A stretch of DNA of 31,460 nucleotides from a virus, in IMG/VR virus record IMGVR_UViG_3300017917_002041, positions 1-31,460 of that record. One strand, given 5' to 3'. The position numbers and the translations under genes are program-made. The notes beneath the pieces were generated by a model that was given only the letters and a program-made list of their open reading frames with translations, was not told where the DNA came from and ran no database searches. Every line of letters begins with the position of its first letter. The stretch's first letter is position 1. Positions 5,451 through 12,567 of this stretch are shown here, piece after piece.

Positions 5451-6261
5451 AACTGTCTAAGACTTTTTGTACTGATTCTTTTACTTCATCCCATTTTACT
5501 GTACGAATACCACCGTTTTCTAATACTTCACCGTATTGTACAGGATCAGGACGACCTAATTTAATAAATGCTTCTACGCGTTCAACAGATGCTGCTGACT
5601 TATAATCAGATAACCAGATATCATCTGTTAATTTAATTGGTTTGTATGATGTATTTGTACGTTTGTATACTTCATCAAAATCTAATCCTAATTTATTACA
5701 TGATGCTAATCCATCTTGTAAAATTTCAAATTTATTTACTTCAAGATATGGAGTATAAACTGTAACTAACTCTGAATCCCAGTTTCCTTGTTTAAAGGCT
5801 TCCATATCTATATCTCTAAACTCTTGTCTGCAATCAGGGTAAATAGCATGATCGCCTGCATGAATTCCCATTGCAATAGCACATTCTTGCTTTTCACCTT
5901 TAGTAGCAACTGATAATGCTACAGCTTGAATAATTGAACTGAATATTTTATTACGATTAGGTACAACTGTCTCTTTCATGTTGTCTTGCTCGTAGTGTCC
6001 TTCTGGTACATCAGCACCACCTGTTACTAAAGCTGAGTTTAATAATTGAGATAAACCATCTAATTTAATAATTTGATGTGTTACGGGTTGATTGTTTTCT
6101 TTTAGATAATGTACTAATGATTTAGCACGCTCTAATTCTACTTTGTGCTTTTGGCCATAATCAAAACCTAATGCTGTTACTTTATAGCCATTAGCTAATA
6201 GGTGTAATAATAATGAACTGCTGTCCATTCCACCTGACAGTGATAATACTGCTTGTTTCAT
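5440..6261 (-). CDS. queC: QueC-like 7-cyano-7-deazaguanine (preQ0) synthase
   Basis: QueC is an ATP-dependent amidoligase/nitrile-forming enzyme that turns 7-carboxy-7-deazaguanine into preQ0. The 273-residue protein has the PP-loop SGGMDS (9-14), GFDYGQKH (32-39), VPNRNKIF (100-107) and the GIHAGDHAIYPDCR segment (132-145). The canonical C-terminal zinc site (SCY...CGxCxxC before VERxxAF) is replaced by NTSYK (203-207) and LSDYKSAASVERVEAF (217-232), so all four cysteine ligands are missing. The active-site motifs are intact, so I still call it QueC. It lies in one operon with queD, queE and a DpdA-like gene. Confidence 0.9.
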   Translation of the reverse strand: MKQAVLSLSGGMDSSSLLLHLLANGYKVTALGFDYGQKHKVELERAKSLVHYLKENNQPVTHQIIKLDGLSQLLNSALVTGGADVPEGHYEQDNMKETVVPNRNKIFSSIIQAVALSVATKGEKQECAIAMGIHAGDHAIYPDCRQEFRDIDMEAFKQGNWDSELVTVYTPYLEVNKFEILQDGLASCNKLGLDFDEVYKRTNTSYKPIKLTDDIWLSDYKSAASVERVEAFIKLGRPDPVQYGEVLENGGIRTVKWDEVKESVQKVLDSYGK

Positions 6262-6277
6262 TTGTTTAAATAATTAA
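6260..6277 (-). repeat. 18-base leader repeat, copy 2 (at queC start)
   Basis: Exact copy of TTAATTATTTAAACAAAT (minus strand), ending on the first two bases of the queC ATG. The other copy is at 4628-4645 ahead of the HTH-like gene. The gap 6262-6322 between queC and the 90-aa gene holds this leader and no recognisable terminator. Confidence 0.45.
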
Positions 6278-6322
6278 AATTTAGAGCGTATTATTTTGTA
6301 TATCGATTAGCTCCATAACCGA

Positions 6323-6595
6323 TTAATATATTCTCTTTTCAGCTTGTTTAAAACTGTCTTCCATTAATTGAGTATTTAACTCATCAATATCTATTTCATC
6401 AGTTTGATTTGATGTAAAGTACTCATCTAAAAATTCAGATGGGTAGAGCAATACATCTCCTTGATATTTTTTATTAGACACATAACGTTTATGAGGTATA
6501 ATGTTTTTTGTTTTAGCATATTCAGCTACTTGTTTACCTAATGGTGAACCTGCTGCTTCTCCTAAATAATCGTAAAGTGAAATGTAATCGGACAT
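6323..6595 (-). CDS. Hypothetical protein, 90 aa
   Basis: A soluble 90-residue protein starting MSDYISLYDYLGEAAGSPLG, with KKYQGDVLLYPSEFLDEYF in the middle and an acidic C-terminal third (TDEIDIDELNTQLMED). The SLYDYLGxAAGSxLGxxV and LYPxxFLDEYF patterns resemble small proteins I recall from uncultured marine phages, which I cannot check here. It sits between the Trx-like gene (three-base gap) and queC. Function unknown. Confidence 0.65.
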   Translation of the reverse strand: MSDYISLYDYLGEAAGSPLGKQVAEYAKTKNIIPHKRYVSNKKYQGDVLLYPSEFLDEYFTSNQTDEIDIDELNTQLMEDSFKQAEKRIY

Positions 6596-6598
6596 AAC

Positions 6599-6853
6599 TT
6601 ATTGTAATTTTAATGCCTGAAGGTAATAATCTTTAGTTTGGACTCCACTGTTTCTTCCAACTTCATTTCCATTTTCAAATACAACAATAGTGGGAACACT
6701 AGTAACTTTATAGGTATGGTGTAATTCAGGATCGTAATCGATATTAACTTTTTTAATACGATTAGGATGTGCTTTAGCAATTTCATCTACAATTGTTTCC
6801 ATTAGTTGACATGCTTCAACACCAGGTGAGTAAAAGTATAACATTTGTCTCAT
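6599..6853 (-). CDS. Thioredoxin-fold protein lacking the nucleophilic cysteine
   Basis: An 84-residue single-domain thioredoxin fold: LYFYSPGVEACQLMETIVDE aligns with the neighbouring thioredoxin LYFSAPWCGPCKMLAPIMEE. The WCGPC motif has become GVEAC, so only the second (resolving) cysteine remains. The cis-proline loop is present (TSVPTIVVFENG). Without the N-terminal cysteine it cannot carry out a normal dithiol exchange alone. It could form mixed disulfides, chaperone a partner or act structurally. It lies directly after the canonical thioredoxin gene and probably arose by duplication. Confidence 0.8.
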   Translation of the reverse strand: MRQMLYFYSPGVEACQLMETIVDEIAKAHPNRIKKVNIDYDPELHHTYKVTSVPTIVVFENGNEVGRNSGVQTKDYYLQALKLQ

Positions 6854-6859
6854 AGGATA

Positions 6860-7102
6860 TTATTTGAATAATTGAAGATAATAACTCTTTGGCTGGGCTC
6901 CTACCTTTCTTTCAGTTTCTTTTCCATTAACTAATAAAATAGTAGTAGGAATAGATGAAATACTATACTCACGAGCTAAATCTGATTGAGTATCAATATT
7001 AATCTTTTTAATAGGATATGTTTGTGATAATTCTTCCATTATAGGAGCTAACATTTTGCATGGTCCACACCATGGTGCTGAAAAGTATAATAATTGTTTC
7101 AT
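6860..7102 (-). CDS. trxA: Thioredoxin, 80 aa
   Basis: A compact thioredoxin: FSAPWCGPCKMLAPIMEEL contains the canonical WCGPC active site at about residues 11-15, and SSIPTTILLVNG holds the cis-proline. At 80 residues it is shorter than the usual roughly 105, lacking the N-terminal strand and helix, as in phage mini-thioredoxins. The likely role is recycling the C-terminal cysteines of the class II ribonucleotide reductase encoded further upstream (8994-10865). It shares one base (TAATG) with the gene before it. Confidence 0.88.
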   Translation of the reverse strand: MKQLLYFSAPWCGPCKMLAPIMEELSQTYPIKKINIDTQSDLAREYSISSIPTTILLVNGKETERKVGAQPKSYYLQLFK

Positions 7103-7386
7103 TATTGGTAGTGTTTTAATTTTTTCTTTAATCTATCGATTCTAATTTGACAATACCATTTACCCATATTGCTAGAGGCGTTGGTATATCTTTCTTCCCA
7201 ATACTTGATTGCTTGATTTGTTTTTTCATTTGCTTTTTCAAGTATGTCAATATCATAGTAACTATGAGGCTCAAGCATTGCTTCTTCCCATTCTTTTTGA
7301 TCTATGGGTTTCGATTGTTCATATTCCTCACGAAGCATTTTGCGACGAGATTTTTCTTGATTTTTTTCAAACTTTTTATCGCTCAT
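7102..7386 (-). CDS. Hypothetical protein, 94 aa, highly charged and helical
   Basis: I chose the ATG at 7386 (MSDKKFEKNQEKSRRKMLRE) because it gives an 11-base overlap with queD, like its neighbours; the in-frame ATG at 7416 would overlap by 41 bases. The protein is almost wholly charged helix with KSRRKMLREEYEQSK, AIKYWEERYTNASSN and a basic end (IRIDRLKKKLKHYQ), suggesting coiled-coil or nucleic-acid contacts. No family recognised. It lies between queD and the thioredoxin. Confidence 0.65.
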   Translation of the reverse strand: MSDKKFEKNQEKSRRKMLREEYEQSKPIDQKEWEEAMLEPHSYYDIDILEKANEKTNQAIKYWEERYTNASSNMGKWYCQIRIDRLKKKLKHYQ

Positions 7387-7840
7387 ATATAGCTGTATTT
7401 TTGTTGTGTTCAGCAAATTCTACTCTAATAACACTAACTCTACCGTTTGTTTCTTCTTGAACAAATGCATCTAATTTTTCAAACACATACTTAGCAAATT
7501 GTTCAGCGCCTACACTAGGTAAAATTCTAATTTGAGCTGCACCTACTTTTCCCATTTCTATAAATGCATTTATGAATGGATCATCTTCTGCAATAATAGT
7601 AGTGTGATCAAACATGTAATCCATCCATGCTTTAGGATTCATACCATCAATAGTACCTTTAGCTCTTTTCATACCACCGAAGTCCCATACCCAATTACGT
7701 TCATCTAAATCACCTTCGAACCATATTTTAAATGATACTCCATACCCGTGAATGTATTTACAGTGAGTACCTTCTGCTTTCCATTGACGGAATACTGTAC
7801 TGAATCCATCAAATATTTTTGTTGATTGAAATTTTGGCAT
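7376..7840 (-). CDS. queD: QueD-like 6-carboxytetrahydropterin synthase
   Basis: QueD (T-fold, PTPS family) makes 6-carboxytetrahydropterin from dihydroneopterin triphosphate. In the 154-residue protein the catalytic Cys is C27 in GTHCKYIHGY, followed by WVWDFGGMK (50-58), FDHTTIIAEDDP (77-88, the catalytic Asp-His), VGAEQFAKYVF (110-120) and VEFAEHNKNTAIY at the end. Canonical zinc ligands are one His in FxxAH plus HGH. Here the first is F17 (FSTVFRQW) and HGH is HGY (H31, Y33), so two of three histidines are changed. This looks like a divergent subfamily rather than a dead copy, because the rest is well kept. It is 5 bases from the DpdA-like gene. Confidence 0.87.
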   Translation of the reverse strand: MPKFQSTKIFDGFSTVFRQWKAEGTHCKYIHGYGVSFKIWFEGDLDERNWVWDFGGMKRAKGTIDGMNPKAWMDYMFDHTTIIAEDDPFINAFIEMGKVGAAQIRILPSVGAEQFAKYVFEKLDAFVQEETNGRVSVIRVEFAEHNKNTAIYER

Positions 7841-7845
7841 ATACT

Positions 7846-8634
7846 TTATTTTATAAATTGTTTAAACATGTTAACATTGAATATAATATCTTCTAATTGG
7901 TCACTCAAATCTTTTTCAAAATAGTGCTCTAATTTTTCTTTTGGTTTCCATGGTATACCACTATCAGTATATCTTTGATTTTCAGCTCCAACTAAAATTG
8001 GATTAGATGTGTCCACTGATTTAATAAATTTCCAATCTTTATATGACATGAATTCTTGTGGTAATGAACATCCTAATAAATGGTGATAATGCGATTTTCT
8101 AATAGTGCCTGATTGTACTAGGCGTCTAATAAACTCCATTCTACCATACATTTGTGCTTTTAAATCAGGCATAGCACCGTCATATTCTTTTCTATAGGCA
8201 ATACTAGAATGATTAAATGCAATGTGGGTATAACCTATGTCAACTAGTGTTTGATAGGTTGTAACTAACTCACCCATATCATTACCCTGACATACTGCCA
8301 TTAAGTTAACATCTTCTGGAATATGTTGTTTGTAATTGATCATCCAACTTTTAGCATTTACTAAAGTTGTATTAGCATCATTCCAAGCATCAGGAACGAT
8401 AAACACATTAGGATGAATTAAATTAATTTTTTCTAATAAGTCTTCTGTTGTGTGAGTTACTCCTTCAAATAAACCATTATCCATGATAATAAAACGTTTA
8501 TCTAAACGTGATTTTTGGAAAAACAATTTGTATTGATCGTAATGATCAATTAAATGGGGAAGACAATAATCATAATCGTTCCACTTATAAGCATTGTGCA
8601 TTAAGCTGAGAGGTAGTTCGTGGCTAATTTTCAT
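7846..8634 (-). CDS. dpdA: TGT/DpdA-like 7-deazaguanine transglycosylase
   Basis: This 262-residue protein resembles the tRNA-guanine transglycosylase fold seen in DpdA enzymes, which swap guanine in DNA for a 7-deazaguanine base. Landmarks: FIIMDNGLFEG (Asp about residue 52, candidate acid/base), IVPDAWND, LMAVCQGND, YTHIAFNHSS, HHLLGCSLPQEF (like the LLG..P motif of TGTs) and SVDTSNPILVG (Asp about 208, candidate nucleophile). The TGT zinc cysteine motif is missing, as in phage DpdAs. I chose ATG 8634 (MKISHELPLSL); ATG 8667 would add 11 unlikely residues and a longer overlap. Its position beside queD, with queC and queE downstream, supports DNA rather than tRNA modification. Family assignment is by motif recall. 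Confidence 0.72.
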   Translation of the reverse strand: MKISHELPLSLMHNAYKWNDYDYCLPHLIDHYDQYKLFFQKSRLDKRFIIMDNGLFEGVTHTTEDLLEKINLIHPNVFIVPDAWNDANTTLVNAKSWMINYKQHIPEDVNLMAVCQGNDMGELVTTYQTLVDIGYTHIAFNHSSIAYRKEYDGAMPDLKAQMYGRMEFIRRLVQSGTIRKSHYHHLLGCSLPQEFMSYKDWKFIKSVDTSNPILVGAENQRYTDSGIPWKPKEKLEHYFEKDLSDQLEDIIFNVNMFKQFIK

Positions 8635-8797
8635 CTTGTTCAATTGGTTTAATATTCTCAAAATCACCTATTACTTTATCTAGGATTTCCAAAACACGAT
8701 CAACATCAGCTTTTGTAGGGTCTGCAATCATTTGTTCTAGTTCTTCTTTTAGTTTAGGGAGATCGTCTATTACTTTAGATAGTTCTTTATCGTCCAT
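8624..8797 (-). CDS. Small acidic protein, 57 aa
   Basis: A short ORF filling the gap between the DUF5522 gene and the DpdA-like gene. It reads MDDKELSKVIDDLPKLKEEL, then EQMIADPTKADVDRVLEILD, and ends PIEQDEN. It is fully helical in appearance and acidic, with heptad-like hydrophobic spacing suggesting a small coiled coil. Its stop overlaps the chosen DpdA-like start by 11 bases, the usual coupling in this operon. Function unknown. Confidence 0.6.
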   Translation of the reverse strand: MDDKELSKVIDDLPKLKEELEQMIADPTKADVDRVLEILDKVIGDFENIKPIEQDEN

Positions 8798-8812
8798 ATT
8801 ATTAAATTTAAG

Positions 8813-9007
8813 TTAATTATTTAGATTTTCCAAATATTTTTCTTGAAGATTTGTTTTTCCTTTTGTATGTTTAGGATCAAAGGGGCAATGGCGACAGCCA
8901 TTTCCACAACATAATCCTCTATTAATATGGAAGAGCGCAGAAAAAATCACGCGCTCTCCCTCCATATAGTAATGAATACCTTCTATAAAATCTTTAGACG
9001 ATTTCAC
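8813..9007 (-). CDS. DUF5522 cysteine-rich protein (GTG start)
   Basis: The core YYMEGERVIFSALFHINRGL followed by CCGNGCRHCPF is the hallmark of DUF5522, small proteins common in Bacteroidota, with four cysteines that probably bind metal. No ATG precedes the core closely. The GTG at 9007 has a strong SD (AGGAGGT, 9012-9018) five bases upstream and is my preferred start, giving 64 residues; a GTG at 9022 is possible. The start lies inside the last codons of the ribonucleotide reductase gene, 11 bases before its stop, so it is translationally coupled. Role unknown; the link to RNR may be redox or metal related. Confidence 0.85.
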   Translation of the reverse strand: MKSSKDFIEGIHYYMEGERVIFSALFHINRGLCCGNGCRHCPFDPKHTKGKTNLQEKYLENLNN

Positions 9008-10865
9008 AAGCACCTCCTGCACACGCTGCTTGGTCCATTAAATTTGTTTCGTCATTAAATTCAACTACTTTAGTCAAATCTAAACCTTGTAAATGTGAAG
9101 CCATTTCATTAAACTGTTCTTCAGTAATATCTTCAAATGGAGCTTGAATGTAACTTCCTCCAAAGTAAGGTAATACTGATAATCCGTTAAATGTGTCTTT
9201 ATTTTCCCACATCCATTTACCTACTTCTTCCCACTCGGTTTCAGTAATAGATACTGTAGCAGATACGTTATTTGTGTTTGCTCCTTTTCTATGTCCTTTT
9301 TTAACCCATTCTACGTTAAATTTGCGAACACGCTCTAACATTTCAAGTGCTGATTCGCTTCTTAAAATAGCATTTTCAGGTGCTTTTTGAGGAACTGAAA
9401 TTACAGCCTGGATAGTTGGTTTAAAGTATTCATCTTCAACTAATTCAGGGTGATTAATTGATAGGTAAGTGTATAATGCTTCATTTTTACCTACTCTCAT
9501 TCTACGAACGTAGTATGGAGCGTGCCACGCATGAATACCACTTGATGTGCCTAATACTAATGAACTAGTACCAGATGGTTTAACTGTAGTTACACGAGCT
9601 GCTTTGTTAATACCAATTAATTCAGCAACACGAGCGTTTTCTGCTTTAGCAACGTCTGCTGCTTCTTTTAAGTTGTAATTTAATACAACACCAGATCCAA
9701 TACCTGTTTGTCCAACACCAATTAATGCATCCTTTTCAGTTGTTTTACGCCATATATCACGTAAGTAATGGAAATCAGTATATGATGCTTGTAAAGTACC
9801 AATAAGAGCAGCTGCGCGAGATCTTTCATTTAAGTCTTCTTGTGATTCAACATCTGAAGCATTCAATTCACATAAGTTACAGAATTGATAAGGGCGAAGT
9901 GCAATTTCACAACATGGATTTGTTCCCCAATCTTTATCATTGCTAAAGTATAGCCCTGGTTCTCCAGATCCACTCGCTTCAATTTTCTTCCATAATTTGA
10001 AGAATTCTTCTTCTGTAATTTTGTGGCGTAAGATAACTGCAGAGTTATTTGCTCTACCTCTTTGTGGGTTTGCTTCCCACCAGTTTCCAAATTTACTTGT
10101 CAACATATCTTCATCATCCAAGTTGAATAATGAGATTAATGCTGCACGTCTGATACCACCACTTAATACTGCATCAGCGATATGGCAAACAATATCATGT
10201 GCTTCAAGTGATGACAATTTATCTCCATTTTGTTTACGATCAAATATCTTTTGAATTTGGAATAAACACTCTTTTAATGGTTCAGGACCAGGTGCTTTAC
10301 CACCAGCTGTAATTAAACGAGCTCCTTTTGGTCTGATGTCTCTAAAATCAAATAATGGTAATGGAGATCCTGTAAAATATGCTTTAACTAATATTTTAAC
10401 TGCATCTGCCCAACCTTCAATACTATCACTAACTAAATATCTTTTATGTTTAGTTGGTACTTTAATTTCAGGTAATTCTCCAATGTGATGTTGTTGAACA
10501 CTAAATCCAACTCCTGTTCCTGATAATAATAGGAACATTGTTTCACTAAATGAACGATAATCATCAATTGGTAAATAAGCACAGTTGTATATACGTGTGT
10601 TATTTATTTCAATTGGTTTTCCTGCGAATTGTAACGAACGCATTGACGGTAGTATCTTCTTGTCATAAACTAGCTCATATGCTTTTGTGATTTCGTCTTT
10701 TAATTGTGGAAACTTAGATATATGCATATCTCTGTTTCTTGTAACAATTTCTTCCCATGTCTCTCTTCTCTGTAACTCTGGATTAAACTTGGCATATTTG
10801 TTATATACCGTAATATCTGAAAGAATACTTACCGAAGGATGAACAGATTGTTTTCCTTTACTCAT
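8994..10865 (-). CDS. nrdJ: Adenosylcobalamin-dependent (class II) ribonucleotide reductase, monomeric type
   Basis: Class II RNR reduces ribonucleotides to deoxyribonucleotides with a B12-generated thiyl radical and needs no oxygen. The 623-residue protein has C95 in RIYNCAYLP (one of the reducing cysteine pair), NPCCEIAL (316-323, C318 being the likely thiyl cysteine), FCNLCELN (328-335), GVGFSVQQHHIG (about 118-129), VKPSGTSSLVLGTSSGIH for substrate binding, and a C-terminal redox pair C615/C620 in CAGGACEIV, as in the CEGGAC tail of the Lactobacillus leichmannii enzyme. It is somewhat shorter than that enzyme. Thioredoxins lie downstream. The host must supply cobalamin, or the phage must exploit it. 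Confidence 0.95.
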   Translation of the reverse strand: MSKGKQSVHPSVSILSDITVYNKYAKFNPELQRRETWEEIVTRNRDMHISKFPQLKDEITKAYELVYDKKILPSMRSLQFAGKPIEINNTRIYNCAYLPIDDYRSFSETMFLLLSGTGVGFSVQQHHIGELPEIKVPTKHKRYLVSDSIEGWADAVKILVKAYFTGSPLPLFDFRDIRPKGARLITAGGKAPGPEPLKECLFQIQKIFDRKQNGDKLSSLEAHDIVCHIADAVLSGGIRRAALISLFNLDDEDMLTSKFGNWWEANPQRGRANNSAVILRHKITEEEFFKLWKKIEASGSGEPGLYFSNDKDWGTNPCCEIALRPYQFCNLCELNASDVESQEDLNERSRAAALIGTLQASYTDFHYLRDIWRKTTEKDALIGVGQTGIGSGVVLNYNLKEAADVAKAENARVAELIGINKAARVTTVKPSGTSSLVLGTSSGIHAWHAPYYVRRMRVGKNEALYTYLSINHPELVEDEYFKPTIQAVISVPQKAPENAILRSESALEMLERVRKFNVEWVKKGHRKGANTNNVSATVSITETEWEEVGKWMWENKDTFNGLSVLPYFGGSYIQAPFEDITEEQFNEMASHLQGLDLTKVVEFNDETNLMDQAACAGGACEIV

Positions 10866-10904
10866 AGCGTAATTAAATTTTTAACTTGATTTTTTAAATG
10901 TGTT

Positions 10905-10914
10905 TATAAATACA
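10905..10914 (-). promoter_or_regulatory. Weak late-type motif upstream of RNR
   Basis: The minus strand reads TGTATTTATA 40 bases before the RNR ATG, in a gene-free gap (10866-10926). It differs by one base from the AATATTTATA motif found ahead of the virion genes. No TTTG is found 20 bases upstream. It is a weaker match. Confidence 0.35.
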
Positions 10915-10926
10915 ATATATACAATG

Positions 10927-12294
10927 TTAATCTGAATTAGTGATAAAGTTCTTTAAGAAGTCTTTTTCATCTTTATCTAATGCATTGTAATCAGTTGGTT
11001 TCTTAGGAGAACCGTTTTGAGGCGTGTCTATATTTAAGAAATCTTCATATATCTCTATATGCCCTGTTGATGTATCTATTTTAGAATCAAACGTCATACC
11101 GTCAGCACCTAATCTATTCTTCATAACGTGCCAACGTCCTGTTCCGTTTAGTTTATCGTTTCTATTTCTAGCTAAAGATACGACAATATCTCCAATCATC
11201 AACTTAGAATAAGAACCAGCAATATTACTTCCTTCAATAATCTCACTGTTAGCTCCTGTTCTATTTGCTTGTGAAGGAGTAACAATAGGTAATGCTAATT
11301 CTCTAGCTAAACCTCTGATACTTGTATATATGTCTTCTGTTCCTTCCAATCTATCTCTAGCTGAATTTTTCAATAAGTCGATATAATCAATAAAGATAAT
11401 ATCTGGTATGAATTCATATTGTGTCTTTAATTGTTCAATATGTTGTTCAATAGTATCTAATGTTGTTTTACCTGATGGGAATTCTTTTACTTTAATTTTA
11501 CCAGGTAAATTTTCAACTAATTGTTCAATTTCAGCTCTATGTGATAATATTTTGTCTACAGGCACATTAAGTAAATTAGCGTCAATACGTCTTGCAACAT
11601 ATGTTTCACTTAATTCTAGTGTGTAATATAAAACATTAAATCCTAATTTAGCAGCGTGAGCAGCCATAGCAATAATTGCCCAAGACTTACCACCACCTGG
11701 ATTTCCGAATACAATACCTAATTCGCCCTTACCAATTCCACCTTGTGTAATATCGTTGAATACAGGCCAAGGGAATGGGATAGGTCCTCTATTATCTTCG
11801 CGATAACGCGTTTCAACATCTTTTTCATACTCGTGGCCGATTGATCGTACTTCGCCGATTTTTAGCGCATTAAGAATGATTTGACGTATAGAATCAAAAT
11901 CGTTTGTGCTCAATAAATCTGCAGACGTAACAATCGCTTTCTTCATTTGTTGATTCTTACAGAAACCTAAAAATTCATCTTTGATGTACTGAATGTCTGT
12001 TTGTTCTGATTCACGGTATGCTTGTGCTAATTGTTCTTTAATAGCAATTTTTAATACATCATTGTCTATTTTTTGTACTTCAACTTTAATAGCGTCCATT
12101 GAAGGAACAGTATGATACTTGTTAAAGTATTTAAGAATTTCTTTAATAATCCATTGGTGTGATGTATTTTCAAAAAATTCATCACTTAGTGATTCTGAAA
12201 TTGTAATTAGAAAATCTCTATCCGTCAATAGGGCGCCAATTACTTTTACTTGGAAAGTAGGGCCATACTGCGATAATTTCGACAGTGTTGTCAT
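10927..12294 (-). CDS. Replicative DNA helicase, DnaB/gp41-like
   Basis: A 455-residue hexameric 5'-3' helicase that unwinds DNA at the fork. Residues 1-150 form the helical N-terminal region (GALLTDRDFLITISESLSDE and so on). The RecA-fold C-terminal domain begins near 170 with a Walker A GNPGGGKS (197-204), a catalytic Glu candidate in YYTLELSE (224-231), a Walker B IIFIDYIDLL (299-308, D303) and TPSQANRTGANSE as the DNA/ATP sensor region. The size matches T4 gp41 and DnaB. Its place downstream of uvsX and the exonuclease matches the replication module. No primase is seen in this window. Confidence 0.92.
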   Translation of the reverse strand: MTTLSKLSQYGPTFQVKVIGALLTDRDFLITISESLSDEFFENTSHQWIIKEILKYFNKYHTVPSMDAIKVEVQKIDNDVLKIAIKEQLAQAYRESEQTDIQYIKDEFLGFCKNQQMKKAIVTSADLLSTNDFDSIRQIILNALKIGEVRSIGHEYEKDVETRYREDNRGPIPFPWPVFNDITQGGIGKGELGIVFGNPGGGKSWAIIAMAAHAAKLGFNVLYYTLELSETYVARRIDANLLNVPVDKILSHRAEIEQLVENLPGKIKVKEFPSGKTTLDTIEQHIEQLKTQYEFIPDIIFIDYIDLLKNSARDRLEGTEDIYTSIRGLARELALPIVTPSQANRTGANSEIIEGSNIAGSYSKLMIGDIVVSLARNRNDKLNGTGRWHVMKNRLGADGMTFDSKIDTSTGHIEIYEDFLNIDTPQNGSPKKPTDYNALDKDEKDFLKNFITNSD

Positions 12295-12327
12295 GCGTAA
12301 CTTGTTTTTATAACCTATTAATTAATC

Positions 12328-12516
12328 TTATTCTGCTACAGAGGCAATGTACATTACTCTGTACTGTCTTCCTGTAGGATCAGCAGCTTGTAATTCAGCT
12401 GCCTTAGCTTGCGCTTCTTCTTCTGTTGAATATTCATAAATAGGATCGTCAGGGGTTAAATGTGCTACCCAAATCTGATCATTTCCTGGTATGAATTGCA
12501 TTTGTACTTGATACAT
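12328..12516 (-). CDS. Hypothetical protein, 62 aa
   Basis: A 62-residue ORF with a strand-helix-strand look: QVQMQFIPGNDQIWVAHL, TPDDPIYEYSTEEEAQAKAAE, then GRQYRVMYIASV. The EEEAQAKAAELQ helix is typical of small SPOR-like or ferredoxin-fold domains, but the match is too weak to name. It has its own class A promoter (12536-12567) and lies 33 bases upstream of the helicase start, so it is the first gene of the helicase transcript. Function unknown. Confidence 0.65.
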   Translation of the reverse strand: MYQVQMQFIPGNDQIWVAHLTPDDPIYEYSTEEEAQAKAAELQAADPTGRQYRVMYIASVAE

Positions 12517-12535
12517 AATATTATATTTGTGGTCC

Positions 12536-12567
12536 TAAATATACTATCTTAGTATAAGGGATCCAAA
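12536..12567 (-). promoter_or_regulatory. Class A promoter for the 62-aa gene and helicase
   Basis: The minus strand has TTTG (12564-12567), exactly 20 bases, then TATATTTA (12536-12543), 20 bases before the ATG. The -33 region reads TTTGGATCCC. Its -7 box directly abuts the end of the exonuclease gene at 12544, and the -33 lies inside that gene. Confidence 0.75.

Noticed and set aside
9863-10090. 75-codon minus-strand open frame inside the RNR gene
   Set aside because: It is an alternative frame of the RNR coding sequence, which has full class II motifs.
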